A stretch of DNA of 64,000 nt from Candidatus Rifleibacteriota bacterium (lineage in GTDB: Bacteria > Muiribacteriota > Ozemobacteria > Ozemobacterales > Ozemobacteraceae): contig JAAYVD010000117.1 of assembly GCA_012517355.1 (NCBI GenBank), positions 62,001 through 126,000 of the forward strand, written 5' to 3'. Each line of letters opens with the position of its first letter. The stretch's first letter is position 1. Below, in pieces: positions 7,990 to 17,953 of the stretch. The notes below the pieces were generated by a model, which saw only the letters and a list, made by a program, of their open reading frames with translations, had not been told where the DNA came from and did not search any database. The position numbers and the translations under genes are program-made.

Positions 7990-9165
7990 TCAATTCCCGA
8001 AACCGGAGGAAGGCAGCTGGGTGATGGCCCCGGCGCCTACACTCAACCAGCCGGCATACGCGCGTTCCGTCGGACCGGTCCCTGGGTCATCCCCGATGGA
8101 CCAGTCGACAATCTCATTGTTGCCGTCCACCCGGGCAATGGGAATGGCCCCGAAATCGGCAATGGTGTAAAACCCGGAAGGCAGGTTGATCAGGTGGACA
8201 TATCCCTCGGTGTTGGTGGTGAACCCTCCGTAGATGATCGCGGGAGTCTGGTTGCCTGAAGAAGTCCGGTAATAGAGGACCAGGGGTTCTGTACCCTTCA
8301 GGGGGGTGTACAAACCTCCCGCCTGGGACCGGAGGATGCCGGCGATACCGCCCGTGTCGGGGAACTGCGGCGCAAGCCCGACATCCCCGATATACAGTCC
8401 GGTCAGGGCGGTTCCGTCAGCCCGCCCGGCGGCGATACTGGTGGGCGAGGTGACATCCGTTCCCCGGAAGGTGATTTTGGTTTTCGAATGGACCGTCACT
8501 TCGTGCTTCACTTCTTGGTAGCTGGGCATGGAGAACTTGAGATCCCAGGTGCCGGAGGGGATGCGGTCCATGAAGAAATATCCCTTGGCATTGGTGGTGG
8601 TGGTGTAGGAGGGGGCGCTGGCATTCTTGGCGTAGTACTCGACCTTGCCGAACATGATGGGGGCATTGTGGAGGGTGTCGACAAGGCGGCCCGTGATGTC
8701 GGCCGTATCCACCAGGCTGGAAGGAGCCCGGGACAGCGTGATGGTGCTGGAGCTCGTCTGGCCGCCGGTGATCTGGATCGATCCGAAGGAGGAGCGGAAG
8801 ATGCCGTTGGCGTCCTTGGCTTCGATGGAATAGAAGCCGGCGTTCACGTTGGTCAGGGTGAACGTGTTGTTGTTCAGCGCGCTGACCGTCACCACGACCG
8901 CGGTACCGGAATACAGGGACACGGTGATGGCCGCCCCCACGTCGTTGATCGGGGCGTTGGTCGCTGAATCCAGGAGGGTTCCGAACAACCCTCCGGTTCC
9001 TGCCGTGCCGGTGGTCGCCGTCCCGCTGGCCAGACTGGTGGCGGTGCTGCTCACCGAACTGCTGGGGTTCTTGTCCCCGCAGCCGCCGAGGACGACGACG
9101 CCGATCGCCAGGAGCAGGAGGAAAACGAACCCATTCAGGAAAACAGGGCGGTTGTCGGTATGCAT
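7990..9165 (-). CDS. Lipoprotein with carboxypeptidase-regulatory-like repeats
   Basis: This encodes 391 residues. The N-terminus MHTDNRPVFLNGFVFLLLLAI leads to the lipobox VVLGGC, so the mature protein starts at Cys-Gly-Asp-Lys followed by a Ser/Thr-rich linker. Two regions read like carboxypeptidase regulatory or Ig-like folds (GTLLDSATNAPIND and GRLVDTLHNAPIMFG, each followed by beta strands and G-x-F/Y patterns). The start at 9165 puts the lipobox at normal distance; an upstream in-frame ATG at 9243 would make the signal far too long. It is the last gene of the Tad machinery operon, so a pilus-associated outer-membrane role is inferred. Confidence 0.75.
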   Translation of the reverse strand: MHTDNRPVFLNGFVFLLLLAIGVVVLGGCGDKNPSSSVSSTATSLASGTATTGTAGTGGLFGTLLDSATNAPINDVGAAITVSLYSGTAVVVTVSALNNNTFTLTNVNAGFYSIEAKDANGIFRSSFGSIQITGGQTSSSTITLSRAPSSLVDTADITGRLVDTLHNAPIMFGKVEYYAKNASAPSYTTTTNAKGYFFMDRIPSGTWDLKFSMPSYQEVKHEVTVHSKTKITFRGTDVTSPTSIAAGRADGTALTGLYIGDVGLAPQFPDTGGIAGILRSQAGGLYTPLKGTEPLVLYYRTSSGNQTPAIIYGGFTTNTEGYVHLINLPSGFYTIADFGAIPIARVDGNNEIVDWSIGDDPGTGPTERAYAGWLSVGAGAITQLPSSGFGN

Positions 9166-9247
9166 GGAAGCTGGGATCTCCTTTCTACAGGGGAAGGTGC
9201 CGGGATGGGGGGTCGATGCGCCGGATACTGGTTTTCTCTTCATCTCA

Positions 9248-9604
9248 TCAGAGCCTCTCCAAGGTGAATTGCATCCCCGGGACGATGCCCGCGGCAATCA
9301 ACGTGCCCGCGGGGAGTTCCAGGGCTTTTGCGGCATCGCGGTGCCAGCCGGACAAGCCCACCCAGGGACGGAGCGAATGGTAACAGGCCACCACCCGCAG
9401 GTCGGCGGCCAGAAAGACCACATCGATGGGAAACCGCATGAACAGCATGTGAACCGAGGTGCATGGCTCGAGGAGCAGTCCCTCCCCTGGGGGAAGCGGG
9501 GGCGCCAGCATCAACCCACGCAATCTCCCCCAGAAGGTATCGGCAACCCGGGCCCGGTTGGCCACGGCCTTCCCGCCATCGGCGGTCGAGATTCTGACCC
9601 ACAT
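9248..9604 (-). CDS. DUF192 family protein
   Basis: This encodes 118 residues, full length for DUF192. Typical segments are FWGRLRGLMLAPPLPPGEGL, TSVHMLFMRFPIDVVFL and the C-terminal ELPAGTLIAAGIVPGMQF. Family members are small beta-rich proteins of unknown biochemical role and often occur beside Tad pilus genes. No signal peptide is seen. No strong ribosome-binding site precedes the ATG. It lies 32 bp downstream of tadC and 82 bp upstream of the lipoprotein gene, clearly in the same transcript. Confidence 0.85.
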   Translation of the reverse strand: MWVRISTADGGKAVANRARVADTFWGRLRGLMLAPPLPPGEGLLLEPCTSVHMLFMRFPIDVVFLAADLRVVACYHSLRPWVGLSGWHRDAAKALELPAGTLIAAGIVPGMQFTLERL

Positions 9605-9636
9605 TTCTTTTCATGCGCCCGCCCCGCTTCCGGGGC

Positions 9637-10578
9637 TCACTCCGACTCCACATCCTCACCGGCCGACATGATCTGGAAGACGGCAGGGGCGCCGATGACC
9701 AGGCCGACATTGGGGAAGATGAAGAGGACGAGGGGAATCATCATCTTGACCGGAGCCTTGGCCGCTTCCTCCTCGGCTCGCTGCCGCCGCTTGTCCCGCA
9801 ACTGCTCGGACTGGATGCGCAGCACCTGGCCGATGGAGACGCCCAACTGGTCGGCCTGGACGATGGCGGAAACGAACGCCGACATGTCGGGGTGCTCGAG
9901 TCGGTCCGCCATGTCCTTGAAGGCGTCACGACGCGATTGTCCCATCCGGATGTGCCGCAGGGTCAGGCTGAACTCGTCCGGGATCGGGCCCCGCATCTTC
10001 TCGACCACCTTGTCGCAGGCGGCGTCGAACCCCAGGCCGGCCTCGACGGCCACCGTCAGCAGATCGAGCACATCGGGCAGTTGCCGCGTGACCCCATGCA
10101 GGCGTTCCGCGATCTTCCGCTGGAGGTACATGCGAGGGCCGAGGATGCCGCAGATCATCCCGAACACCCCCCCCACCACCAGTTGAACGCCCTGCCACTT
10201 CAGCACCACACCGAGGGCGATGGCCACCGAGGGGAAGATCACCAGAAACAGGTTCTGGATGACGACGAACTCACCCACGGTCAGGCCGCCCGGATACCCG
10301 GCCTGGGCCAACATCTTGCGCAGATTGCTGCGTTGGGCCTTCTTGAGCTCCTTGGGGTCGCGCTTGCCGGCCATCCTGCCCAGCATGGGCCGGATCACCC
10401 GCTCGATGAACGGTTTGCTCAGTTCCGCCTCGACCACCACGTTGGCCGACGGGGCGGTTCCTTCCCCGTCAAGCTGGGCGAGGCGGCTCTGGATGTCGCT
10501 CGGCTGTCCCGAGGGGAAGAGGAGCAGGATGACCAGGAAGACGACGATGACGGCGACGCCCATGAACAGAAGTTCCAT
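9637..10578 (-). CDS. tadC: Tad pilus inner-membrane platform protein TadC
   Basis: This encodes 313 residues with a type II secretion F domain (residues about 140-290: LHGVTRQLPDVLDLLTVAVEAGL, then the DPDEF-like FSLTLRHIRMG segment). There is an N-terminal membrane helix, a central pair (about 105-150) and a C-terminal helix. With TadB it forms the inner-membrane platform that couples TadA ATP hydrolysis to pilin extrusion. It ends in an acidic tail. It lies 15 bp after tadB. Confidence 0.93.
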   Translation of the reverse strand: MELLFMGVAVIVVFLVILLLFPSGQPSDIQSRLAQLDGEGTAPSANVVVEAELSKPFIERVIRPMLGRMAGKRDPKELKKAQRSNLRKMLAQAGYPGGLTVGEFVVIQNLFLVIFPSVAIALGVVLKWQGVQLVVGGVFGMICGILGPRMYLQRKIAERLHGVTRQLPDVLDLLTVAVEAGLGFDAACDKVVEKMRGPIPDEFSLTLRHIRMGQSRRDAFKDMADRLEHPDMSAFVSAIVQADQLGVSIGQVLRIQSEQLRDKRRQRAEEEAAKAPVKMMIPLVLFIFPNVGLVIGAPAVFQIMSAGEDVESE

Positions 10579-10593
10579 CCTGATTGATCCTCC

Positions 10594-11646
10594 TCAGACT
10601 TCGATATCGACGATCTTCATGATGATGTACAGGCCGATCATCTCCCAGATGAGGCCGGCCACCACCACGAACCAGCCGCGGAACGGGCCCTTCTTGAAAG
10701 TGAACAACCGGCTGATGAACTCGGGGTTGAGCAGGAAGATCATGAAACCCAGGGCGAAGGGGAGGACGCCCACCAGCAGCCCGGAGATCTTGGCCTGGGC
10801 CGTCTTGGTCTGGATGTCTCCTTTGATCTTCATCCGCTGCCGGATGGTGGCCCCGATCTTGTCGAGGATCTCGGCCAGATTGCCACCGACCTGACGCTGG
10901 ATCAGCACAACCGTCGTCACCAGGTCCCAGTCTTCGCTTTCGACCCGGCCATTGAGAGCGCGCAGACAGTCCTCCAGGTTGAGCCCCAGGCTGTTTTCCT
11001 TCAACACCCGCCGGAGTTCGGAGGACATCGGAGGCGGGGCTTCCCTGGCCACCATCTCCATGGCCTGCAGGAGCGAATAGCCCGCCTTCAACCCATTCGC
11101 GAGCATGATCAGGGTGTCGAGGATCTGGTCGTTGAAGGCGCTCACCCTCTGCCTCTTCATGAGGGTGACGTACAGGTTGGGCCCGAAAAAGCCCAGGACC
11201 CCGATCAGGAACCCCAGGGCACCGTTTCCAACCGCCGTCAACAACAGGAAGGGGCCGACCCCGGCCAGGAACTTGATGGCCACGAACTCGTTGGCCCGCA
11301 GGGGAATATCCGCCTTGGCCAGGTTTTCCGCGATGCGGGCCGCCTGACCCTTGGGGGTGATGAGGGAGCCGACGTTGAACAGGAGTTTCTTGACTCCGGT
11401 CGTCTCTCCCCGCCCCTCACGGAGCCAGTCATCGTCGCTCTCCCCGGATTCCTTGGCCTCGTCCCGCGTTTCTTCGTCATCCTCCGGGGGGACATAGGCC
11501 CTGGCCGCCATCTCGCTCTCGACGAGATACTGCTCCATCCTGGCCCGGACGTCCTCTCCCGGGGGTTTCCCGAAGATCGAGAACAACAGCAGGACAAAGG
11601 TCAGTGTGCCGACGCCGACGACCCCGACAAAAATCAGTTCAAGCAC
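10594..11646 (-). CDS. tadB: Tad pilus inner-membrane platform protein TadB
   Basis: This encodes 350 residues. After an N-terminal helix there is an acidic linker rich in Glu/Asp (PPEDDEETRDEAKESGESDD). A type II secretion F domain follows (about 190-310: FNDQILDTLIMLANGLKAGY, then RQVGGNLAEILDKIGATIRQR), with C-terminal hydrophobic helices. RQVGGNLAEILD is the typical conserved TadB motif. It follows tadA with a 4-bp gap, showing tight coupling. Confidence 0.94.
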   Translation of the reverse strand: MLELIFVGVVGVGTLTFVLLLFSIFGKPPGEDVRARMEQYLVESEMAARAYVPPEDDEETRDEAKESGESDDDWLREGRGETTGVKKLLFNVGSLITPKGQAARIAENLAKADIPLRANEFVAIKFLAGVGPFLLLTAVGNGALGFLIGVLGFFGPNLYVTLMKRQRVSAFNDQILDTLIMLANGLKAGYSLLQAMEMVAREAPPPMSSELRRVLKENSLGLNLEDCLRALNGRVESEDWDLVTTVVLIQRQVGGNLAEILDKIGATIRQRMKIKGDIQTKTAQAKISGLLVGVLPFALGFMIFLLNPEFISRLFTFKKGPFRGWFVVVAGLIWEMIGLYIIMKIVDIEV

Positions 11647-11650
11647 TGGT

Positions 11651-13018
<1,368 letters not shown>

Positions 13019-13039
13019 GTCGTTTCGAACCTCCTTCTG

Positions 13040-14251
13040 TTACGAACCGAATATGATCTTCTTCAAACGCAGCAGCGGGCCGACGGTCTGCGGCACGTCT
13101 GCCGGGGCATCTTCCCCCAGGATATGGCAGGTCATGACCTCGAGGGAATTGGCCAGGGAACTTTTCGGGAATTTTACCACAAACGGCTCTCCTTGGTTAA
13201 GTGCCGTCTGCGCGGTTTCCGACTCCATCGGAACCACAGCGTAGATCGGGATCGCCAGCCCTTCTTCGATGTCCTTGCGGCTGATCCCCACATTGGGAAT
13301 GTCCTTGTTGATGACGAGTTTCACCTTCGCCATGTCGAACTTGATGTCGTTGAGGGTTTTCAGGCACAACTTGGTGTTCTTCATCGAACTGATCTCGAGG
13401 GTTCCGACCAGGAGCACCAGGTCGGTCTGGTCGAGGATCTGCAGCTCGATGTTGCCCATGTGGGGCGCGGTGTCGAAGAGGATATACTGGTATACCCCCC
13501 CCATCAGCTCGACGACCGTCTTCACGTGTTGCGGCTTGATGGCGTCGGCATAGGCCGGCTCGATCGGGGCCAGAAGCAGGTCGAGGCCGGAGGAATGATG
13601 GGTGATGTTGGCGTCGATCCGGCCCGGCGTGATCTCCTCGTCCTTCTCGACAATGTTGTAGAGGTTCTTGCCTGCCTTCTGGTTGAGGGTGATGGCGACG
13701 TCCCCGAACTGGAGGGAGGCATCGATCAGCAGGGTCCGCTTCCCCCTCTTGGCCAGGCTGATTCCAAGGTTGGTGGCCAGGGTGGTGCGGCCAACCCCCC
13801 CCTTGGTGGCGAAGAAGGTCAGGACTTCCGCCCTTGCCTCCTCCTGCTGGAGCTCGGGCCGGTCCTTGACCCAGCGGTTGAATGTGTTCTGGATGGCGTC
13901 GACGAGATCGCCGCTGGAAAAGGGCTTGGTCAGGAAGTCCTTCGCGCCCGCCTTCATGGCCCGGCGGAAGTATTCCTGCTCGCTCTGGATGGACATGATC
14001 ACCACCTGGATGTTGGGCAGTTCCTTCGCCAGGGCTTCGGTGACCTTCAGCCCGTCCATCCTGGGCATGTTGATGTCCATGAGCACGACGTGGGGGTTGA
14101 GCTCCCTGATCACCTTCAGGGCCTCCTCGCCATCCCCGGCCTCCCCGATCACCTGGATCGAATCCTGGCTGCCCAGCATGCGACGGACATTCGAGCGCAG
14201 CTCGACCATGTCGTCGGCAATGAGCACCTTGATGCGGCGTGGGCGTGGCAT
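13040..14251 (-). CDS. tadZ: TadZ/CpaE pilus localisation protein with receiver domain
   Basis: This encodes 403 residues. Residues 1-125 are a response-regulator receiver with intact acidic pair (ADD), phosphoacceptor Asp in VVLMDINMPRMDG, and Lys in FLTKPF. Residues 145-380 are a ParA/MinD-like ATPase with a deviant P-loop TKGGVGRTTLATNLG and LLIDASLQFGD. TadZ proteins place Tad pili at defined cell sites; many CpaE receivers are degenerate, but here the phosphorylation site looks usable. It lies between the secretin and tadA in the machinery operon. Confidence 0.93.
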   Translation of the reverse strand: MPRPRRIKVLIADDMVELRSNVRRMLGSQDSIQVIGEAGDGEEALKVIRELNPHVVLMDINMPRMDGLKVTEALAKELPNIQVVIMSIQSEQEYFRRAMKAGAKDFLTKPFSSGDLVDAIQNTFNRWVKDRPELQQEEARAEVLTFFATKGGVGRTTLATNLGISLAKRGKRTLLIDASLQFGDVAITLNQKAGKNLYNIVEKDEEITPGRIDANITHHSSGLDLLLAPIEPAYADAIKPQHVKTVVELMGGVYQYILFDTAPHMGNIELQILDQTDLVLLVGTLEISSMKNTKLCLKTLNDIKFDMAKVKLVINKDIPNVGISRKDIEEGLAIPIYAVVPMESETAQTALNQGEPFVVKFPKSSLANSLEVMTCHILGEDAPADVPQTVGPLLRLKKIIFGS

Positions 14252-14284
14252 ACGATGATCCGGAGGGGGTTCCCCTTGAGGAAA

Positions 14285-14309
14285 CGGCCTGGGCAGAGCA
14301 CCCAGGCCG
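14285..14309. other. Intraoperonic hairpin between secretin and tadZ genes
   Basis: A 9-bp perfect inverted repeat (14285-14293 with 14301-14309) lies in the 89-bp gap. On the minus strand it is followed only by TTTCC, so it may be a partial terminator or mRNA-stability hairpin. Confidence 0.4.
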
Positions 14310-14340
14310 AATTCCTTCTGGTGAGTGGGACAGACCTGGC

Positions 14341-16059
14341 TTACCGACCGGCCTCTTCAGGGAAATGGCTGGACTGGATCTTCTGGAAGATGGTGTGCAG
14401 CTTCTCCAGCCGATCGCTGCGGCGCGGCACCGGGACGCTCTCGAACTTCTTGACGGGGAGGGCATCCTTTTCCCGGCCGGTGATCTCGGGGGTGAGCAGA
14501 ACGACGAGCTCGGTTTCCTCCACCCGGTCCCGCTTCCAGCGGAACATCCGGCCCAGGTAGGGGAGGCGGGACAGGCCGGGAACCCTCTCTTCGGCGGTCG
14601 ACTTGCGGCGGTTGATGAGCCCGCCCAGGACGATCGTCTCGCCGTTCCGGCTCTTGAGGGTGGTCATCAGGCTCCGGGTCGACTTGTCAGCGCCCGCCCC
14701 GGCCACGCTGTCCAGGGGTTCTTCCTGAAGGGCATACACCGAGAACTTCAGCTCGTCGCCCATGACGAACAGGTCACGGATGGTCAGGCGAAGGTTGGAG
14801 TTCACGGTGTCGAAAACCGGTCGGCCATTGCTGTCATAGGTCGAGATGATCTTCTTGGACACCCCGGTTTCGAAGAAGGCCAGGCCCGAATCGTCCCCGG
14901 GTTCGGCTCCGGCGATGCTGTCCGCCTCGAGGTCGGTTTTCAAACCTTCCCCCAGCCAGCCGCTGCCGGCCAGTTTGGTCGGTTTGGCGTTGGCATAGAC
15001 GATGAGCTTCGGGTTGGCCAGGACCTTGGCCTTGTTGGCCGTTTCCAGGGCCCGGATCTGGGCGTCGATGATCTCGAACCGGTTGAGGTTGTTCATTTCC
15101 AGGGGGTTCCAGTATTTGGACTGGGGGGCAAGGCCGGTGATCTTGGAGGGGCTTTCGAAGAAATTGATCAGCCCCTGCTGGAGCTCGCCGCCCACGGAGG
15201 TGGCGGAACCCCACCTGATCCCGAGTTCCTTGCTGGTCTCTCGCGTCATTTCCACAACATAGGCCTGGAAGACGACCTGGGCAGGATGGGTGATGGTCAC
15301 GAGGTTGCGGATCTTGGGGGGCTCGAAGAACCCCTTGGCCACCTCGACCATGTGGATGTAGTCGTTCTGCGTCTCGACCGTTCCTTCCAGCAGGAGGGTG
15401 TTGTCCTGGGTATCGGTCGCGTTGTTGCCGGACGTGCCTGCTTCCGGCGCCTTGCCGCTATCGGTGGCAGGCGTCAGGTCCTTCTTGCTCAGGATGGTGA
15501 CCTGGACCGTCGGGATCTTGATGGCATCGGCGATTCGCTGCTGAACAGTGACCGCCGGCCGAACCTGCAGGAGGCTCTCGAACTTCCGGTCGGTGATCAG
15601 GGTGGCGAGGATCTTTTCGACGCGGGCCTTCTTTTCATCGGTGTCGACCAGACCCTTGATATACACGATGTCGGGGAGGATCTGGAGAACCACGCCGGGC
15701 TCGCCGGCAAGGGTGGCGAACTTCTGGGCCAGCAGGTCATTTTCCTGGAAGGTCTCGACATCATGGATGACCTTGTTGCCGTCCTGGTCCCAGAGGATGA
15801 TCTGGGTGGACTCGGGCTGGAGGCTGACCCCGGTCAGGAGGATCTCGTCGTCGGTGACCACCGGGGCCTCGATGATCCCTGGCCGGACCACGAACACGCG
15901 CTTGACGGGGAAAGTGGTCTTGAAGGTGGCCGACTTGCCGATCGGGACGATGATCCGGTCCGCGAAGGAGGTGCCCAGGCCGAAGGTGAGAGCCAGGAAC
16001 AGCCCCACGAGGGAAAGGTGGAAAAACCGACGGATGCTCGCGCTTTGGTGCTTGGCCAT
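14341..16059 (-). CDS. cpaC: Tad pilus outer-membrane secretin CpaC/RcpA
   Basis: This encodes 572 residues. There is a signal peptide (residues 1 to about 32), then the pilus-formation N-terminal domain (IIVPIGKSATFKTTFPVKRV). A central N-domain region is interrupted by an insert rich in Gly, Asn and Asp near residue 215. The secretin beta-domain (about 265-530) includes VLANPKLIVYANAKPTKLAG and ends VPGLSRLPYLGRMF, the usual secretin terminal motif. It forms the outer-membrane pore through which the Flp pilus exits. It is second in the operon, 11 bp after the cpaB gene. Confidence 0.95.
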   Translation of the reverse strand: MAKHQSASIRRFFHLSLVGLFLALTFGLGTSFADRIIVPIGKSATFKTTFPVKRVFVVRPGIIEAPVVTDDEILLTGVSLQPESTQIILWDQDGNKVIHDVETFQENDLLAQKFATLAGEPGVVLQILPDIVYIKGLVDTDEKKARVEKILATLITDRKFESLLQVRPAVTVQQRIADAIKIPTVQVTILSKKDLTPATDSGKAPEAGTSGNNATDTQDNTLLLEGTVETQNDYIHMVEVAKGFFEPPKIRNLVTITHPAQVVFQAYVVEMTRETSKELGIRWGSATSVGGELQQGLINFFESPSKITGLAPQSKYWNPLEMNNLNRFEIIDAQIRALETANKAKVLANPKLIVYANAKPTKLAGSGWLGEGLKTDLEADSIAGAEPGDDSGLAFFETGVSKKIISTYDSNGRPVFDTVNSNLRLTIRDLFVMGDELKFSVYALQEEPLDSVAGAGADKSTRSLMTTLKSRNGETIVLGGLINRRKSTAEERVPGLSRLPYLGRMFRWKRDRVEETELVVLLTPEITGREKDALPVKKFESVPVPRRSDRLEKLHTIFQKIQSSHFPEEAGR

Positions 16060-16070
16060 GGCTGCTGCTC

Positions 16071-17162
16071 CTATTCTTCGTCGATGCCGGGAGCGGCGAT
16101 GTCCCGGGTAGGGGCCTGGGAGGTGGGGGAGGGAAGCCGGGTCGGGGCCACGGGCGTGTAGGTGGACCCGCCCATCCGCGTCGGGAGCGTTTCCCGGATC
16201 AGCTCTTTCCTCTGATCCGAGGAGCCATACCAGATTTCCACCTTCCCATCGTCCTTGGGGGCGGCGGTCACGGCGACCGCCGGGGGTTCCTTCACCACCG
16301 GCGCCACCGGGGTCGTCGGCAACTCGAAGGTGGGCTGTTCGGGCGGGATGGTGGGCTGGATGGGCCTGGCAACTGGCTGGGGAGCGGGTTCTTCTTCCCC
16401 GATACCAAGGCCCTTCATGACCGCCTTTTCCGTGGCTCCGGTTGTTTCCACGCGCTTGTTCTTGTCCTTCGGGTTCTTCAGGACGAGCCGGAAGGTCACT
16501 CCCGAATCCAGGTACATCAGTCGCTCCAGTTCCTCCGGGGTGACCGCCATGGTCACCAGGTCGACCTTCCCGGCCGCGATGGCTGGGGGAGCGGTGGCCA
16601 GGGTACCATCGAACTGGTACATGCCGCCGACCGCCAGGACCAGGATATCCTGCAGGACGATCTTGCTGATCGCTTCCCCGGACGGCAACTTGAACATCGC
16701 GATGACATCGACGAAATTGCCCTGCTCGATGAAGCCGCCGACGCCGGAGACTTTGGATACGGCGATGGAAACCGCGCGCCGACCCTCCGGAATGGCATGG
16801 GCGAGATCGGGGATGGCGTCGTCCGCCAGCATGCGTTCGTTGGTGATCACGTCGCCCTGGAGGATCGTCACCGCGGTGAAGCGGCCCGTCAGGGAGGCGA
16901 TCGCGGTGAACGCATCGGGGAACCGGTTGGCTTCCGAGGCGAGAAGGTCCTTCATCTCGAAAAGCTCGTTGACGTTCCCAGCCTCGACCCGTGTCCGGAC
17001 GGGTACCCTCTTCTTGGCGACGACCAGGGCTTTGGTCTCCAGTTTGGGAGGAATGTTGGTGATGACCTCACCCGTCTTCCCCGTCGTCTGGATCTTGTTC
17101 CAAAGGACGTACGAAACCACGATGCTCAGGATCAATGCGACAAAAATGGCTCTACGATTCAC
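16071..17162 (-). CDS. cpaB: Flp pilus assembly protein CpaB/RcpC
   Basis: This encodes 363 residues. An N-terminal membrane helix (RRAIFVALILSIVVSYVLW) is followed by a SAF domain (ALVVAKKRVPVRTRVEAG near residue 45), the RcpC core (RAVSIAVSKVSGVGGFIEQG) and a Pro-rich C-terminal tail. The protein stabilises the secretin in the periplasm. A GTG start at 17162 is chosen: GGAGGAGG lies just before it, and the upstream in-frame ATG is inside that ribosome-binding site. It is first in the machinery operon. Confidence 0.9.
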   Translation of the reverse strand: MNRRAIFVALILSIVVSYVLWNKIQTTGKTGEVITNIPPKLETKALVVAKKRVPVRTRVEAGNVNELFEMKDLLASEANRFPDAFTAIASLTGRFTAVTILQGDVITNERMLADDAIPDLAHAIPEGRRAVSIAVSKVSGVGGFIEQGNFVDVIAMFKLPSGEAISKIVLQDILVLAVGGMYQFDGTLATAPPAIAAGKVDLVTMAVTPEELERLMYLDSGVTFRLVLKNPKDKNKRVETTGATEKAVMKGLGIGEEEPAPQPVARPIQPTIPPEQPTFELPTTPVAPVVKEPPAVAVTAAPKDDGKVEIWYGSSDQRKELIRETLPTRMGGSTYTPVAPTRLPSPTSQAPTRDIAAPGIDEE

Positions 17163-17196
17163 TATGGATCCTCCTCCCACTCAGGATTAGGGGGAA

Positions 17197-17225
17197 ACTA
17201 TACCACACCGGTCAGGTGGACGCAA
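17197..17225 (-). promoter_or_regulatory. Sigma-70-type promoter of the Tad machinery operon
   Basis: On the minus strand, -35 TTGCGT (17220-17225) is followed by a 17-bp spacer ending in GTGTGG and -10 TATAGT (17197-17202). It lies 35 bp upstream of the cpaB start. Confidence 0.75.
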
Positions 17226-17342
17226 CACAACACAAGTTCCTCTAATCGGAGGACTATGACTTTCGGATGAGAGTTTGTCAAGAGCTTTTTGGCCGGGGTA
17301 CCCCCGCTGCCATCTGGTGCCCGGCCCTGCCATTCCGGCGGG

Positions 17343-17870
17343 CTACCAGGGAAGTCTTCCAGCCAGGAACCAGGCGATCAGGCAGCCCAGCAGGATGTCC
17401 AACCCCAGGAAAAAGCGGTACCGGGACGAGCGGTTCTCGTCCTGGATCGATTTCCTGAGGAACGCTCCCGTCATCAGGCTGGTCATGAGCATGCCGAGGG
17501 CATCCCTCCCATAGTTGAGATACTGGATGAGCAGGGCATGGGGTATGGAAACGACGCTGGCGAACAGGAACACCCAGACCACGAAGGACCATCCGCCCCA
17601 GGCACCTACCCCTCCGAGGAGTTTGACATCGCCCATCCCGATGACGCCCACCAGGGCGAACCCCAGGTACAGCGCGAACCCGAGGCAGGTGGCCCCGACG
17701 CTGGCCGCCAGCCCCGCCGCGCCGAACAGCCAGGCATGCACCGCCCACCCGCTGAAGATCAGGGGAAAGGTGAGCCAGTTGTAGATCTTGCCGTGGCGAA
17801 GGTCGGTCACCATGGCCACGAACGAACCGGCCACGGCGACCCCTTTCAGGACGACCATCGGGTCTCCCAT
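17343..17870 (-). CDS. tadV: Prepilin peptidase TadV/CpaA (A24 family)
   Basis: This encodes 175 residues, the short TadV/CpaA form without the methylase domain. The two catalytic aspartates are visible: TDLRHGKIYN near residue 22 and GMGDVKLL near residue 80. There are five or six membrane helices. It cleaves Flp and TadE/F prepilins at the inner membrane. The start at 17870 is supported by GGGGAGG. It is followed by the Tad operon promoter, so it is probably transcribed separately, perhaps with the upstream BY-kinase-like gene. Confidence 0.93.
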   Translation of the reverse strand: MGDPMVVLKGVAVAGSFVAMVTDLRHGKIYNWLTFPLIFSGWAVHAWLFGAAGLAASVGATCLGFALYLGFALVGVIGMGDVKLLGGVGAWGGWSFVVWVFLFASVVSIPHALLIQYLNYGRDALGMLMTSLMTGAFLRKSIQDENRSSRYRFFLGLDILLGCLIAWFLAGRLPW

Positions 17871-17906
17871 GCGGATTCCTCCCCTTTCCACGATATCACA
17901 ACAGGA

Positions 17907-17937
17907 AGCCCGCCCTCCCGGGTTGGGAAGGCGGGCT
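17907..17937 (-). terminator. Hairpin downstream of the BY-kinase-like gene
   Basis: An 8-bp stem agcccgcc/ggcgggct (17907-17914 with 17930-17937) with an inner ccc/ggg pair lies 17 bp past the stop at 17954. The following minus-strand sequence is only weakly T-rich, so read-through into the peptidase gene is possible. Confidence 0.45.
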
Positions 17938-17953
17938 GGCAAAGACCGCGGGA

